Position numbers and translations under genes: made by a program. The notes under the pieces were generated by a model. The model saw only the letters and a list, made by a program, of their open reading frames with translations, did no database searches and was not told the DNA's origin. 64,000 nt of DNA from Paraburkholderia fynbosensis (GTDB lineage: Bacteria > Pseudomonadota > Gammaproteobacteria > Burkholderiales > Burkholderiaceae), in contig NZ_CADIKI010000007.1 of assembly GCF_902859935.1 (NCBI RefSeq), positions 248,001-312,000 on the forward strand, read 5' to 3'. Below, in pieces: positions 1-9,340 of the stretch (positions are counted from its first letter, which is position 1; each line of letters opens with the position of its first letter).

Positions 1-98
1 TAAGTGACGCACCGGCAGGTGAGCCGAACGCCGCGTTATTTCCGCGTTCGGGCGGCTTGTCCGGCTGGCTGCGCCGGCGTCGTTCAGCTCGATCCGGG

Positions 99-983
99 TC
101 AGTACACGCTCGGCACGCCCGGCGGCCGGGTCTTGAAGCGCTTGTGCACCCAGTAATACTGCTCGGGCAGCAGCGGAATCTGTTCTTCGAGGAAGGCGTT
201 CATGCGCCGCGCGTCCTCGTCGTCGTCGCCGGTGGGATAGTTGTCCCAGGGCTTGAACACCTTGAGGCGGTAACCCTTGTAGTTCGGCAGCACTTCGCCG
301 ATGAACGGCACGACCTGCGCGCGGCCGACCTTCGCGAGACGCCCCACCGCGGTCAGCGTGCAGGTCGGCACGCCGAAGAACGGCACGAAGGTGGAATTGC
401 GCGCGCCGTAGTCCATGTCGGCGCCGAGCATGACCGGCTTGCGTTCGCGCAGCCAGCGCAGCACGATGCGCGCGCTGTCGGCGCGGCTCGCCATGTCCGC
501 GCCGAAACGCGCGCGCGCCGCTTTGGCGATCTCTTCGAGTTCCGGGTTCGACATCGGCTGATACAGTGAGCCGCATTGACGCTTGAGCGAGTAGTTCAGG
601 AAGATCGACCCGGCCTCGATGCCGACGAAGTGAAAGCCGAGAAACAGCGTAGGCGGCAGGTTCGGGTCCGTCAGATCGATCGCGCTGTCGAGCTGGATCA
701 ACTTTTCGAGTTTTTTCGCCGAGCCGAACCACTGCACGCTGCGTTCGATGTAGCTGCGGATCGCGTGGCGGAAGTGTTTCTGCGCGACATCTTCGCGGCG
801 CTCGTCGCTCCACTCGGGAAAGCACAGCGTCAGGTTGGTGTGCACGATGCGCTTGCGGCGGCTCGGAATCTGATAGAGCAGCCAGCCGAGCCCGTCGCCG
901 AAACGGGCGACGAGGCCATAGGGCAGCAGTGCAAAAAGTTTCAACAGCCCGATCGCGAGCTTCGCGCCATAGCGGCTCAGCAT
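99..983 (-). CDS. lpxL: Lipid A lauroyl acyltransferase (LpxL/HtrB family)
   Basis: The 294-aa product belongs to the LpxL/HtrB acyltransferases, which add a secondary acyl chain to lipid A precursors at the inner membrane. A hydrophobic N-terminal segment (about residues 8-26) can anchor it. The HX4E catalytic motif is visible at residues 118-123 (HFVGIE). I chose the ATG at 983 because GGAGGC sits just upstream; the reading frame is open further upstream but that extension lacks a ribosome site and is not family-like. It diverges from metK. I am sure of the family; which acyl chain or position is used cannot be read from sequence. Confidence 0.93.
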   Translation of the reverse strand: MLSRYGAKLAIGLLKLFALLPYGLVARFGDGLGWLLYQIPSRRKRIVHTNLTLCFPEWSDERREDVAQKHFRHAIRSYIERSVQWFGSAKKLEKLIQLDSAIDLTDPNLPPTLFLGFHFVGIEAGSIFLNYSLKRQCGSLYQPMSNPELEEIAKAARARFGADMASRADSARIVLRWLRERKPVMLGADMDYGARNSTFVPFFGVPTCTLTAVGRLAKVGRAQVVPFIGEVLPNYKGYRLKVFKPWDNYPTGDDDEDARRMNAFLEEQIPLLPEQYYWVHKRFKTRPPGVPSVY

Positions 984-1070
984 GCCGCCTCCAGGAAAGA
1001 AGAGGCACTGCGCACGACGGATTTCAGGAAAGCGGAGAAATTGACGTAATACCGCACTCGTGGACACTCT

Positions 1071-1097
1071 GTGACAATCAAAGGAAGTCGCTATAAT
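1071..1097 (+). promoter_or_regulatory. Putative sigma-70 promoter of metK
   Basis: A perfect TATAAT lies at 1092-1097 with GTGACA (1071-1076) 15 bp upstream, a slightly short spacing. It points toward metK, whose start is about 165 nt downstream, so the transcript would carry a long untranslated leader. Inferred from motif match only. Confidence 0.5.
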
Positions 1098-1101
1098 AAG
1101 G

Positions 1102-1263
1102 GCTTCGCCGAGTTAATAGACAACTTGCGGGGCGAAGCTGGCGGGTGCGATCCATGTGATATGCGCCGGCCGGTCAAGGTAATCCGCTAAAGCGTCGCCG
1201 CTTCAGGCTCCCGAAGCTGGCTACGTGAAACTCAACCGTAACCACCAAACAGGAGTCTGCAAC
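1102..1263 (+). promoter_or_regulatory. Long structured 5' leader of metK, candidate regulatory RNA
   Basis: Between the TATAAT and the metK start lies about 160 nt without a gene. GCTTCGCC (from 1103) can pair with GGCGAAGC (to 1138), and GAAGCTGGC recurs near 1134 and 1213. metK is often under S-adenosylmethionine feedback in bacteria, so a riboswitch or attenuator is possible, but I cannot match it to a known SAM riboswitch class. Confidence 0.3.
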
Positions 1264-2451
1264 GTGGCAAACGACTATCTCTTCACTTCGGAATCCGTCT
1301 CCGAAGGCCATCCCGACAAAGTCGCGGATCAAATCTCGGACGCGATTCTCGATGCGATCCTGGCGCAGGACAAATACTCGCGTGTCGCAGCAGAAACGCT
1401 GTGCAACACGGGCTTGGTCGTGCTGGCCGGTGAAATCACGACCACGGCGAACGTCGATTACATCCAGATCGCGCGCAATACCATCAAGCGCATCGGCTAC
1501 GACAACACCGATTACGGCATCGACTACCGCGGCTGCGCCGTGCTCGTCGCGTACGACAAGCAATCGCCAGACATCGCCCAGGGCGTGGACCGCGCGCACG
1601 ACAATAACCTCGATCAAGGCGCCGGCGACCAGGGCCTGATGTTCGGTTACGCGTGTGAAGAAACGCCGGAACTGATGCCGTTGCCGATCCACCTGTCGCA
1701 CCGTCTGGTCGAACGTCAGGCGAATCTGCGCCGCGACGGCCGTCTGCCGTGGCTGCGTCCGGATGCGAAGTCGCAGGTCACCGTGCGTTATGTCGACGGC
1801 AAGCCGCATTCGATCGACACCGTCGTGCTGTCCACGCAGCACTCGCCGGACATCGATCTGGACACGCTGCGCGAAGCCGTGATCGAAGAAGTCATCAAGC
1901 CGACGCTGCCCGCCGAACTCATCAAGGGCGACATCAAGTTCCTGGTGAACCCGACCGGCCGTTTCGTGATTGGCGGTCCGCAAGGCGATTGCGGCCTGAC
2001 GGGGCGCAAGATCATCGTCGATACGTACGGCGGTGCCGCGCCCCATGGCGGTGGTGCGTTCTCGGGCAAGGACCCGTCGAAGGTCGATCGCTCGGCGGCC
2101 TATGCAGGCCGTTATGTCGCGAAGAACATCGTGGCCGCCGGCCTCGCGTCGCGCTGCCTGATTCAGGTGTCGTACGCGATCGGCGTTGCGCAGCCGACTT
2201 CGGTGATGGTCAACACGTTCGGCACAGGCCGCGTGTCCGACGCGACGATCACGCGTCTGGTGCAGGAGCATTTCGACCTGCGTCCGAAGGGCATTATCCA
2301 GATGCTCGACCTGCTCCGCCCGATCTACGAGAAGAGCGCGGCCTATGGTCACTTCGGCCGCGAAGAGCCGGAATTCACGTGGGAAGCCACGGACAAGGCG
2401 CTCGCGCTGGCGGAAGCCGCCGGCACGGAACCGGTTGCCGCGCTCGCCTAA
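1264..2451 (+). CDS. metK: S-adenosylmethionine synthetase
   Basis: MetK (395 aa) makes S-adenosylmethionine from methionine and ATP in the cytoplasm. The N-terminus after the GTG start reads [18 protein letters not shown], containing the conserved GHPDK ATP site. The family signatures [12 protein letters not shown] and [19 protein letters not shown] are present and the length is normal. The GTG at 1264 is preferred over the GTG 39 nt upstream because AGGAG (1251-1255) is correctly spaced and the protein then starts like other beta-proteobacterial MetK. It is followed by a strong terminator and is likely monocistronic. Confidence 0.98.
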   Translation: MANDYLFTSESVSEGHPDKVADQISDAILDAILAQDKYSRVAAETLCNTGLVVLAGEITTTANVDYIQIARNTIKRIGYDNTDYGIDYRGCAVLVAYDKQSPDIAQGVDRAHDNNLDQGAGDQGLMFGYACEETPELMPLPIHLSHRLVERQANLRRDGRLPWLRPDAKSQVTVRYVDGKPHSIDTVVLSTQHSPDIDLDTLREAVIEEVIKPTLPAELIKGDIKFLVNPTGRFVIGGPQGDCGLTGRKIIVDTYGGAAPHGGGAFSGKDPSKVDRSAAYAGRYVAKNIVAAGLASRCLIQVSYAIGVAQPTSVMVNTFGTGRVSDATITRLVQEHFDLRPKGIIQMLDLLRPIYEKSAAYGHFGREEPEFTWEATDKALALAEAAGTEPVAALA

Positions 2452-2476
2452 TAAGCACGCGCTGCCCGCTTCAAAC

Positions 2477-2513
2477 AAAAACCCCGCCGGCGTGAGCCGG
2501 GCGGGGTTTTTTA
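2477..2513 (+). terminator. Rho-independent terminator of metK
   Basis: AACCCCGCC pairs with GGCGGGGTT across a short loop and is followed by a T run. It starts about 25 nt after the metK stop codon. Confidence 0.9.
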
Positions 2514-2637
2514 TCGCCTATCGCGTAGTGCGTCGCTGCTTCGTCGCGCGATTACTTCGCGTCATGGGAAACCGCCACGCGCGTCTGTTCGAAAACCGCG
2601 CTAGCAGATTGCGGCGGGGTGCTGTCCAAGCGCCGTC

Positions 2638-3006
2638 TTAACGGCTCGCAAAGGCGAACACGAACCAGCCGCTGCTGCTGCTCGTCGACATGCGGCGCGG
2701 GCGGCGGCTCGTATTCTGCCGCACGACAACCGGTGCGCGTTGCGCGGCGGTGAGCCGCAGCGGTGTCGGTTTGCGCAGCAGCGTGCGCAGCGAGAAGCGG
2801 CGTGAACTGCCTTGCAGGCGCAGTGCTGAGAAGAATGTATGGAACCACGTGCGAATGCCGTCGACCGCTTTGGCATCGCGCCACTGTTCGCCCAACGCGC
2901 GGGTGCGCGTGGCGTGGTGACGCAGCGCGCGCACGACGTGGCGGCGCGCGGGGCGCGCCGCTTTGAGTGCGGCGCGGGTAAGACGGGTGCTCAGAAGAGT
3001 ATGCAT
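2638..3006 (-). CDS. Small, very basic hypothetical protein
   Basis: An open frame of 122 codons starting MHTLLSTRL, rich in Arg and Ala, with no domain I recognise. The composition (many Arg, Ser-rich C-terminal third) is what high-GC noncoding DNA often yields, so it may not be a gene. In its favour, its ATG lies 4 nt after the stop of another small open frame (3011-3193) in a coupled arrangement, and the region would otherwise be empty. There is no convincing ribosome site. Confidence 0.3.
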   Translation of the reverse strand: MHTLLSTRLTRAALKAARPARRHVVRALRHHATRTRALGEQWRDAKAVDGIRTWFHTFFSALRLQGSSRRFSLRTLLRKPTPLRLTAAQRAPVVVRQNTSRRPRRMSTSSSSGWFVFAFASR

Positions 3007-3010
3007 GGCT

Positions 3011-3193
3011 TCACAGGTAGGCAACGTGTCGCGCGACGGAAGGTGCGCCGATAGCAGCACCAAACATGCCAAAGGCGGTGTCTCGAGGGACGGCGCGAAA
3101 GCCCGGAATTCGTCGGAAAAAAGCACGGAGCTCGGCGGCGCGGGCCTGCGCGGCCTGCGCACGGCGCAAAAGTGCGGGAGCGGCGATCAACAT
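3011..3193 (-). CDS. Small hypothetical protein (60 aa)
   Basis: Open frame beginning MLIAAPALLRRAQAAQARA and ending in RHVAYL, Ala/Arg-rich and helical in character. It is immediately upstream of the 2638-3006 frame, with TGA-AGCC-ATG at the junction, which would allow coupled translation. No Shine-Dalgarno sequence is visible and no family is recognised. I keep it as a low-confidence candidate only. Confidence 0.27.
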   Translation of the reverse strand: MLIAAPALLRRAQAAQARAAELRAFFRRIPGFRAVPRDTAFGMFGAAIGAPSVARHVAYL

Positions 3194-3465
3194 GCGTGCA
3201 GGCTACACGTGATTCATGACGCCAGAAAGTCGGGTTTTTACCCTGCGAATACGGGTTATTACGAAGATGGAGTGCAACGCACGCCTGCGCGGCGGGCACG
3301 CCGCGGTCGATTATCGTGCGCGTTTGCCCCGTCGCTGTGCCGCACCGGCGTTCCTGCGCGTGAAAGTCGTGCGTCAGGCTGCGGCGCGTTGGCGCGAAAC
3401 TGCGCGCAGCGCGATCGCGCCCGTTTTACAATCGAGCATCGGCTAGTCGACTGTAACGGATCACC

Positions 3466-4227
3466 ATGTCATTCCATTCGAAGAAAGAGCAAATTCAGAC
3501 GTTGCGGGAGCAGGGCTTCGTCGTGGTGCCCGGTTTGGTGTCGCCCGAGCGTTGCGCCGAATTGAAGCAGATCGCGCAGCAGCAGTTGCAGGAAGCGGCG
3601 GCGCCGATCGAATTCGAAGCGGATCTGCAGTACCCCGGCGCGCCGTCGTCGAAACACGCGCCGGGCGGCCATACGGTGCGGCGGCTGTTGGATGCGTATG
3701 GGCGCCATCCGGCGTTCGCGCGGTGGGCGACCGCGCCGGAAATTCGCGGCTGGATGGAGTTGTACTTCGGTGAAGAGCCGCGCCTGTCGCGCGCGCATCA
3801 CAACTGCATGATGACCAAGCATCCCGCATACGGCAGCCTGACCGGCTGGCATCGCGATGTGCGCTATTGGTCGTTCGAGCGCGACGATCTGGTATCGGTG
3901 TGGCTCGCGGTCGGTTCGGAAACGGTCGATAACGGTGCGCTGTGGCTCGTGCCGAAGTCTCACAGCGAGCCGTTCACGTCCGACCGGTTTGACGAAGCCA
4001 AATTTTTCCGCTCCGACCTCGAAGAGAATCAGGCCTGGATTCGCGCGGCGGTGTCGCCCGAACTGAAGGCCGGGGACGTCGTTTTCTTCCACTGCAACAC
4101 GCTGCATTCAGCGGGCAAAAACCTCAGCGATCAGGTGAAGTTTTCTCTGGTGTACACGTATCACGGCGCGAGCAATGTGCCGTTGCCGGGCACCCGTTCG
4201 GCTGCGAAGCCTGAAGTGGCGTTTTAG
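3466..4227 (+). CDS. Phytanoyl-CoA dioxygenase (PhyH) family oxygenase
   Basis: A 253-aa member of the PhyH family, non-heme Fe(II)/2-oxoglutarate oxygenases. The facial triad is visible as H129-R-D131 (GWHRDVRYW) and the distal His in the NTLHSAGKN segment (about H214), so it looks catalytically intact. The substrate cannot be inferred; no biosynthetic neighbours are present and it stands alone between metK and the DUF3185 gene. TAACGGA just upstream of the ATG may serve as ribosome site. Cytoplasmic: no signal peptide. Confidence 0.88.
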   Translation: MSFHSKKEQIQTLREQGFVVVPGLVSPERCAELKQIAQQQLQEAAAPIEFEADLQYPGAPSSKHAPGGHTVRRLLDAYGRHPAFARWATAPEIRGWMELYFGEEPRLSRAHHNCMMTKHPAYGSLTGWHRDVRYWSFERDDLVSVWLAVGSETVDNGALWLVPKSHSEPFTSDRFDEAKFFRSDLEENQAWIRAAVSPELKAGDVVFFHCNTLHSAGKNLSDQVKFSLVYTYHGASNVPLPGTRSAAKPEVAF

Positions 4228-4303
4228 CTTTTTATCGTTGGCGGCGCTCGTGTGCGTTCATTTCATGCGATCGAACGCCAGGCGCCGCACCGTCCATCAG
4301 CGC

Positions 4304-4510
4304 TTACCGTTTGCGTCCGGACAGCGCGATTCCCGTGACTCCGGCGAGCGTGGCGATCACCCCGGCCACGATCAGCATGATCGCCTTGTTGCTCGGCGAG
4401 CCGGTGAACACGCGCGCGACGTCACTGCTCACCGAATTGAACGCCTGTCCGCCGAAATACAGCAACACGATCCCGCCGACGAGCAGCGCGAATGAAATAG
4501 CCTTCGTCAT
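4304..4510 (-). CDS. DUF3185 family small membrane protein
   Basis: The 68-aa product starts MTKAISFALLVGGIVLLYFG and has two hydrophobic segments (about residues 5-20 and 43-60) separated by a polar stretch containing FTGSPSNKA, the DUF3185 layout. Function is unknown; it should sit in the inner membrane. The ATG at 4510 has a strong GGGAGGAA ribosome site; the longer frame upstream of it is not family-like. Confidence 0.85.
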   Translation of the reverse strand: MTKAISFALLVGGIVLLYFGGQAFNSVSSDVARVFTGSPSNKAIMLIVAGVIATLAGVTGIALSGRKR

Positions 4511-4726
4511 GCATTCCTCCCATAAGCTTCGACCGGCCAAAGTGTAGGGGACCCGCAAGCCATCGTCCATCCCGCATACTGGGCGTCTGCACGCATCGCG
4601 TCGATTGGCTACCATAGCGCTCTGGCTGCACTTCGCATAAACCTAATAAAGCAGCCCGCCTCTCGCAACGTGTGATCGCCTCACGCCCGCATTGACCGGG
4701 CGACTTCACCAACAAGGACACTAGCA

Positions 4727-5770
4727 ATGGCTTACGAAGCAGCTTCCGAACGCTATTCGGACATGCAATACCGCGTCTGCGGCAAGTCGGGTCTCAAACT
4801 GCCGGCGCTGTCGCTCGGCTTGTGGCACAACTTCGGCGACACCACGCCGATCTCCACGCAGCGCGACATCCTGCGCACGGCGTTCGATCTCGGCATCACC
4901 CACTTCGACCTCGCGAACAACTACGGGCCGCCGTACGGCAGCGCGGAGACGAACTTCGGGCGTTTGTTCAAGGACGATTTCAAACCGTATCGCGACGAGC
5001 TGCTGATTTCGTCGAAGGCCGGTTGGGATATGTGGCCGGGTCCGTACGGCCAGGGTGGCGGCTCGCGCAAGTACGTGCTCGCGAGTCTCGATCAGAGCCT
5101 GCAACGCATGGGACTCGACTACGTCGACATCTTCTATTCGCATCGTTTCGATGCCGACACGCCGCTCGAGGAAACCGCCGGTGCATTGGCGAGCGCCGTG
5201 CAGCAAGGCAAGGCGCTGTACATCGGCATTTCGTCTTACTCGGCAACCAAGACGCTCGAAATGACGAAGCTGCTCGCCGAGTACAAGGTGCCGCTGCTGA
5301 TCCATCAGCCCGCGTACAACATGCTCAACCGCTGGATCGAGCATGAGCTGCTGGATACGCTGGAGAAGGTCGGTGCGGGCACGATCGCCTTCACGCCGCT
5401 CGCGCAGGGTTTGCTCACCGGCAAATACCTGAATGGCGTGCCGGACGATGCGCGCGTCAACAAGCCGGGCGGCGGTTCGTTGAAGCAGGAGCATTTGAGC
5501 CCGCAAAACATCGAGCACGTGCGCAAGCTCAACGACATCGCGCAGCGTCGCGGACAGAGCCTCGCGCAAATGGCGCTGGCGTGGGCATTGCGCGATCCGC
5601 GCGTGACGTCGGTGCTGATCGGCGCGAGCCGCGCGGAGCAGGTGCGCGAGAACGTCGGTGCGTTGAAGAACCTCGCGTTCACGAAGGATGAACGGGCGGA
5701 GATCGACCGCTACGCGACCGAAGGCGGAGTCAATCTGTGGGAGAAGCCGTCGACGGATCAGGCAATCTGA
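4727..5770 (+). CDS. Aldo/keto reductase, L-glyceraldehyde 3-phosphate reductase type
   Basis: A 347-aa NADPH-dependent aldo/keto reductase of the YghZ/MgrA type. Members reduce L-glyceraldehyde 3-phosphate and other small aldehydes. The catalytic set is visible: the Asp and Tyr in FDLANNYGPPYGSAE, the Lys in LISSKAGWDMWPGPYG and the His in YSHRFD. The WDMWPGPYG segment is typical of this subgroup. It is a single gene with its own terminator (5813-5840). The precise substrate is inferred from the subfamily only. Confidence 0.92.
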   Translation: MAYEAASERYSDMQYRVCGKSGLKLPALSLGLWHNFGDTTPISTQRDILRTAFDLGITHFDLANNYGPPYGSAETNFGRLFKDDFKPYRDELLISSKAGWDMWPGPYGQGGGSRKYVLASLDQSLQRMGLDYVDIFYSHRFDADTPLEETAGALASAVQQGKALYIGISSYSATKTLEMTKLLAEYKVPLLIHQPAYNMLNRWIEHELLDTLEKVGAGTIAFTPLAQGLLTGKYLNGVPDDARVNKPGGGSLKQEHLSPQNIEHVRKLNDIAQRRGQSLAQMALAWALRDPRVTSVLIGASRAEQVRENVGALKNLAFTKDERAEIDRYATEGGVNLWEKPSTDQAI

Positions 5771-5812
5771 TCATCGCGACCCGCACCCGCAGAAAGCCGA
5801 TAGGCAGAAGCG

Positions 5813-5840
5813 AAAAAGCCGCCCGTGAGGCGGCTTTTTT
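5813..5840. terminator. Bidirectional rho-independent terminator
   Basis: AAAAAGCCGCC pairs with GGCGGCTTTTTT around GTGA. It lies between the convergent aldo/keto reductase and the 61-aa membrane protein gene and can serve both. Confidence 0.88.
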
Positions 5841-5848
5841 ACTGTGCG

Positions 5849-6034
5849 CTACACCAACGCCGGCAGACCTTCAACCAGCGCGACTGCGCACATCACGCCG
5901 ATCAGTGCACCCAGCACACGCAGCGCGTTGTGCCGCATTTCCGTTTTGCAGGGTAGCGCGCCGACAAATAGCGCGCCCGCGAGCGCCATCGGAATGACGA
6001 GGATGAAATCGCCGATCGTGAAGTAGGTCGTCAT
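5849..6034 (-). CDS. Small hypothetical membrane protein (61 aa)
   Basis: Starts MTTYFTIGDFILVIPMALAG and contains two hydrophobic stretches (about residues 9-27 and 38-57) joined by a short polar loop with PCKTEMRHN. The ATG at 6034 is preceded by GGAGACGAAT, a good ribosome site; the upstream in-frame extension is polar and has no such site. No family is recognised. It is probably an inner-membrane protein. Confidence 0.65.
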   Translation of the reverse strand: MTTYFTIGDFILVIPMALAGALFVGALPCKTEMRHNALRVLGALIGVMCAVALVEGLPALV

Positions 6035-6332
6035 ATTCGTCTCCAATGCAACATGGTTGCTATGTATTGGTCGCGAAGGGACGGCTCGATCTGCCGGAGT
6101 CATTCACCGCCCCCGCTCGATTTGAGTATAGAAGACCGTTAGATCGGCGTAGCAATGACGCGCGGCGCCGCGGCGACTTTTCGCAAGGCGCTGAATGCGC
6201 TGTGACAAGGCTCCCCACGATTGGCGCAGCGCAGCAAACAGATTGAAAAAAATGAAGTGTTTGCTTACGCGGGCCTTACTTTTTGGCGGGATTCAATGCG
6301 CAATGGGCGGCGGCGTGAACAGATTCGAGCTT

Positions 6333-7613
6333 TTAGGCGGCCGCCTTTTCGCGTCCGCGCAAACGCCTCGCCGCAACGAGCCCGATGACGAGCAACGCGC
6401 CGACGAGTCCCGCGACGCCATTCCATCCGTGACCGGCCCACACGTGGCCGCCGTATGAACCGACCACGCTCGAACCAATGTAATACGCGAGCAGGTAGAG
6501 CGCGGCGGCCTGGCCTTTCGCGTCCTTGGCGAGGCGTCCGACCCAACCGCTCGCCACCGAGTGCCCGGCGAAAAATCCGAACGTGACGCACGCGATGCCG
6601 GTGGCGATCATCGCCAGCGGATGCAGCATGGTGAGGGCGAGACCGAGCAGCATCAGCAGCAAACTGCCGGTGAGCACGCGCGCGCGGCCGAACGTATCGG
6701 CCATGCGTCCCGACCATGGCGACGCGATCACACCCGTCAGATACACGACGAAGATCGCGCCGATTTCTGTTTGATTCAATCGATACGGCGGCGCGAGCAG
6801 CCGGTAGCCGATGTAGTTGTACAGCGTGACGAAGCTGCCCATCAGCACGAAGCCGAGCAGGAACAGCAAGGGCAAACCCGGCCGCGTGAACTGCTTAAGC
6901 AGCGCGGTGCGGTGATGCGCGAAGCCGAGTCCGCGCCGCGGCACGAAATGACGCGACGGCGGCAGCAGCGCGCGAAACGCGAGCATCGACAGAAGGCCGA
7001 GCACGCCGATCGTGCCGATCGCCATGCGCCAGGAAAACAGATCCGCGACGACGCCCGTGATCACGCGTCCCGCCATGCCGCCGATCGCCGTGCCGCCCAC
7101 ATAAAGCCCCATTGCAAGACCGAGACCGTCGGGATGCACTTCCTCGGCGAGGTATGCCATCGCGACGGCGGGCACGCCGCCGAGCGCGAGACCGAGGAGC
7201 GTGCGCAGCACGAGCAACTGATGCCACTGCGGCGCGATCGACACGCCGATCGTCAGCAACGCGGACACGGTCAGCGACAGCGTCATCAGCTTGTGACGGC
7301 TCCAGCCTTCGGAGACGAAGCCGGCGACGAACACGGCGAGCGCGAGCGCGGCGGTGGTGAGCGAGAGCGATAAGCTGCTTTGCGCGGGCGTCACGTCGAA
7401 CGCCGCGGAAAACGACGGCAGCAATGGCTGCACACAGTACAGCAGCGAAAAGGTCGCGTAACCGGCGAACAGCAGTGCGATGCTGGCACGCCAATAGGCG
7501 CGGCTGCCGCGTTCGAGGTAGGGAATGTCGGGCACGGCGGAAACGCTGGGAGAAGCAGACGAAGAAGGAACAGCCGAGGTAGCAGTCCGCTGGGATTCCG
7601 GCGGCGGGGTCAC
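6333..7613 (-). CDS. MFS transporter (YnfM-like exporter)
   Basis: A 426-aa major facilitator with about 12 hydrophobic segments. The loop motif FVSEGWSRHK (TM2-3) and the later SGRMADTFGRARVL loop fit the family's motif A positions; overall it resembles YnfM-type drug or metabolite exporters. The start is a GTG at 7613 with AAGGAG eight bases upstream; the frame continues further upstream without a ribosome site. It lies 188 nt behind the RND operon on the same strand and may be cotranscribed. Substrate unknown. Confidence 0.88.
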   Translation of the reverse strand: MTPPPESQRTATSAVPSSSASPSVSAVPDIPYLERGSRAYWRASIALLFAGYATFSLLYCVQPLLPSFSAAFDVTPAQSSLSLSLTTAALALAVFVAGFVSEGWSRHKLMTLSLTVSALLTIGVSIAPQWHQLLVLRTLLGLALGGVPAVAMAYLAEEVHPDGLGLAMGLYVGGTAIGGMAGRVITGVVADLFSWRMAIGTIGVLGLLSMLAFRALLPPSRHFVPRRGLGFAHHRTALLKQFTRPGLPLLFLLGFVLMGSFVTLYNYIGYRLLAPPYRLNQTEIGAIFVVYLTGVIASPWSGRMADTFGRARVLTGSLLLMLLGLALTMLHPLAMIATGIACVTFGFFAGHSVASGWVGRLAKDAKGQAAALYLLAYYIGSSVVGSYGGHVWAGHGWNGVAGLVGALLVIGLVAARRLRGREKAAA

Positions 7614-7801
7614 GAAAAAATCTCCTTGGGGAAAGCGAAACGCGCAAAAAGAGTTAAGGATACGCTGAAATAGAGATGCAGGCCGGCGCGATGCGCGGCT
7701 TCGCCGCCGTGAAGCGTCATGCTTGCATGAGTGCTCAGCAGGCGCAGCACGGCCGTTGACGCAGTAAAGCCCGCTCACTGAAACCGATAGCTACCCGGGC
7801 G

Positions 7802-9340
7802 CTACCCCTGCGCCGCTGCCTCGCTGGCCGGCGGCGACGGATGCACGATCTGCCCGTCGCTCGGCAGCGTCGACGCATCCCAGCCGCCGCCGAGCGCCTT
7901 GACCAGCGCGACGCTCGCGGCCATCCGGCGGCGCGCGATCGACACCGCATTGCGCTCGTTGGTGAGCGCCGTCGTTTGCGCGACGACCACGTCGAGATAC
8001 GTGATCGCGCCGTTTTTATAGCGGTCCGACACGACCGCCAGCGCGCGCTGCGCGGCGGCCACCGCGTCGTCCTGCGCGGCGGCTTCCTGTTCGAGCACGC
8101 GCAGCGCGGCGAGATTGTCCTCGACCTGGCCGAATGCGGCGAGCACCGTTTGCCGGTATTGCGCGACGCTTTCGTCGTAGTGCGCGCGGGCCTGTTCCTT
8201 CGCGGATGCGCGTCCGCCGAAATCGAGCAATGTGCCCGCGAGAGCCGGCCCGAGCGACCACAAGCGGCTCGGCGCGAGCAGCCATTGACTGTAGTTGGTC
8301 GCTTCGAGCCCGCCCGTCACCGACAGAATCAGGTTCGGGAAGAATGCCGCCGTCGCCACGCCGATCTGCGCGTTCATCCCGGCGACCTGCCTTTCCGCGG
8401 CCGCGATGTCGGGCCGCCGTTCGAGCAGCGCGGACGGCACGCCCGCTTGCGCCACCACGGGCACGGCCGCGAGCGGCGCGAGCGGCAGCGAGAAAGTGGA
8501 GGGCGGCTGGCCGATCAGGATCGCGATCGCGTGTTCGAGCTGCGCGCGCTGCACGCCGAGGTCGAGTGCTTGTGCTTCGGTGGTTTTCAGTTGCGTCTGC
8601 GCCTGTGCGATGTCGGCATCGGTGGCGATGCCGCCGGCGTAGCGATGCTGCGTCAGATCCAGCGCTTCGCGATAGGCCTTGATCGTGTCATCGAGAAGCT
8701 GGCGCTCCTGATCGAGCCCGCGCAGTTCGAAGTAGTCTGTCGCGAGTTCGGCCTGCATCGACAGAAGCACGGCTTGCGTGTCGGCGGCGCTGGCCTGCGC
8801 CTGCGCTTTCGCGCCTTCGACGCTGCGCGACACGCGGCCCCACAGGTCAGGTTCCCACGACGCGTCGGCCTGCACGAGGTAGTCGTTCAGCGTGAGGCCG
8901 GCGGTCGATTTGTGCAGCACGTTTTCCGAGGATCGCGCGCGCGAGTAGGCGGCATTCGCGGTGACCAGCGGGAAGAAACTCGAACGATATTGCGCGACCG
9001 TGGCGCGTGCGGCGCGAAAGCGCGCTTCGGCCGCCTGCACGTTCTGGTTCGCGCCTGCGACCTGCTGTTCGAGCGCATCGAGCGATGGGTCCGCGTAGAT
9101 GCTCCACCAGGCGCCGCGCGTCAGCGTGTCGGCGGGTTGCGCTGGCTTCCAGCCGGTGCCTTCGAGTTCCTTGAAGGTGGCTGCGGCGGGTGTGAGCGGC
9201 TTGACGTAGTCGGGGCCGACGGTGCAAGCGGTGAGGGTGATGACCAAGGTCAGTGCGCATGCTGACGCGCCCATGAAAACGGGCATGAGGACGCACCCGG
9301 GCGTCGCCGTCATGCTGCGGTGTGCTGCTCGCGCGGTCAT
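7802..9340 (-). CDS. Outer-membrane factor lipoprotein of RND efflux system (NodT family)
   Basis: A 512-aa TolC-like outer-membrane channel. The N-terminus has a lipoprotein signal with lipobox LTAC (Cys about residue 39) followed by TVGPDYVKP, a hallmark of the NodT/OprM lipoproteins. Two long helical OEP repeats follow (about 90-290 and 310-490), with the typical RRPDIAAAE motif between them. Its ATG overlaps the adaptor stop codon (ATGA at 9337-9340), so the two genes are translationally coupled. It is the last of three genes making a complete pump. Confidence 0.94.
   Translation of the reverse strand: MTARAAHRSMTATPGCVLMPVFMGASACALTLVITLTACTVGPDYVKPLTPAAATFKELEGTGWKPAQPADTLTRGAWWSIYADPSLDALEQQVAGANQNVQAAEARFRAARATVAQYRSSFFPLVTANAAYSRARSSENVLHKSTAGLTLNDYLVQADASWEPDLWGRVSRSVEGAKAQAQASAADTQAVLLSMQAELATDYFELRGLDQERQLLDDTIKAYREALDLTQHRYAGGIATDADIAQAQTQLKTTEAQALDLGVQRAQLEHAIAILIGQPPSTFSLPLAPLAAVPVVAQAGVPSALLERRPDIAAAERQVAGMNAQIGVATAAFFPNLILSVTGGLEATNYSQWLLAPSRLWSLGPALAGTLLDFGGRASAKEQARAHYDESVAQYRQTVLAAFGQVEDNLAALRVLEQEAAAQDDAVAAAQRALAVVSDRYKNGAITYLDVVVAQTTALTNERNAVSIARRRMAASVALVKALGGGWDASTLPSDGQIVHPSPPASEAAAQG

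Noticed and set aside
1174..2478. 434-codon open frame antisense to metK
   Set aside because: It is the mirror of a strongly conserved gene; the translation is Arg/Asp/Val-rich without any domain, as expected from high-GC codon bias.
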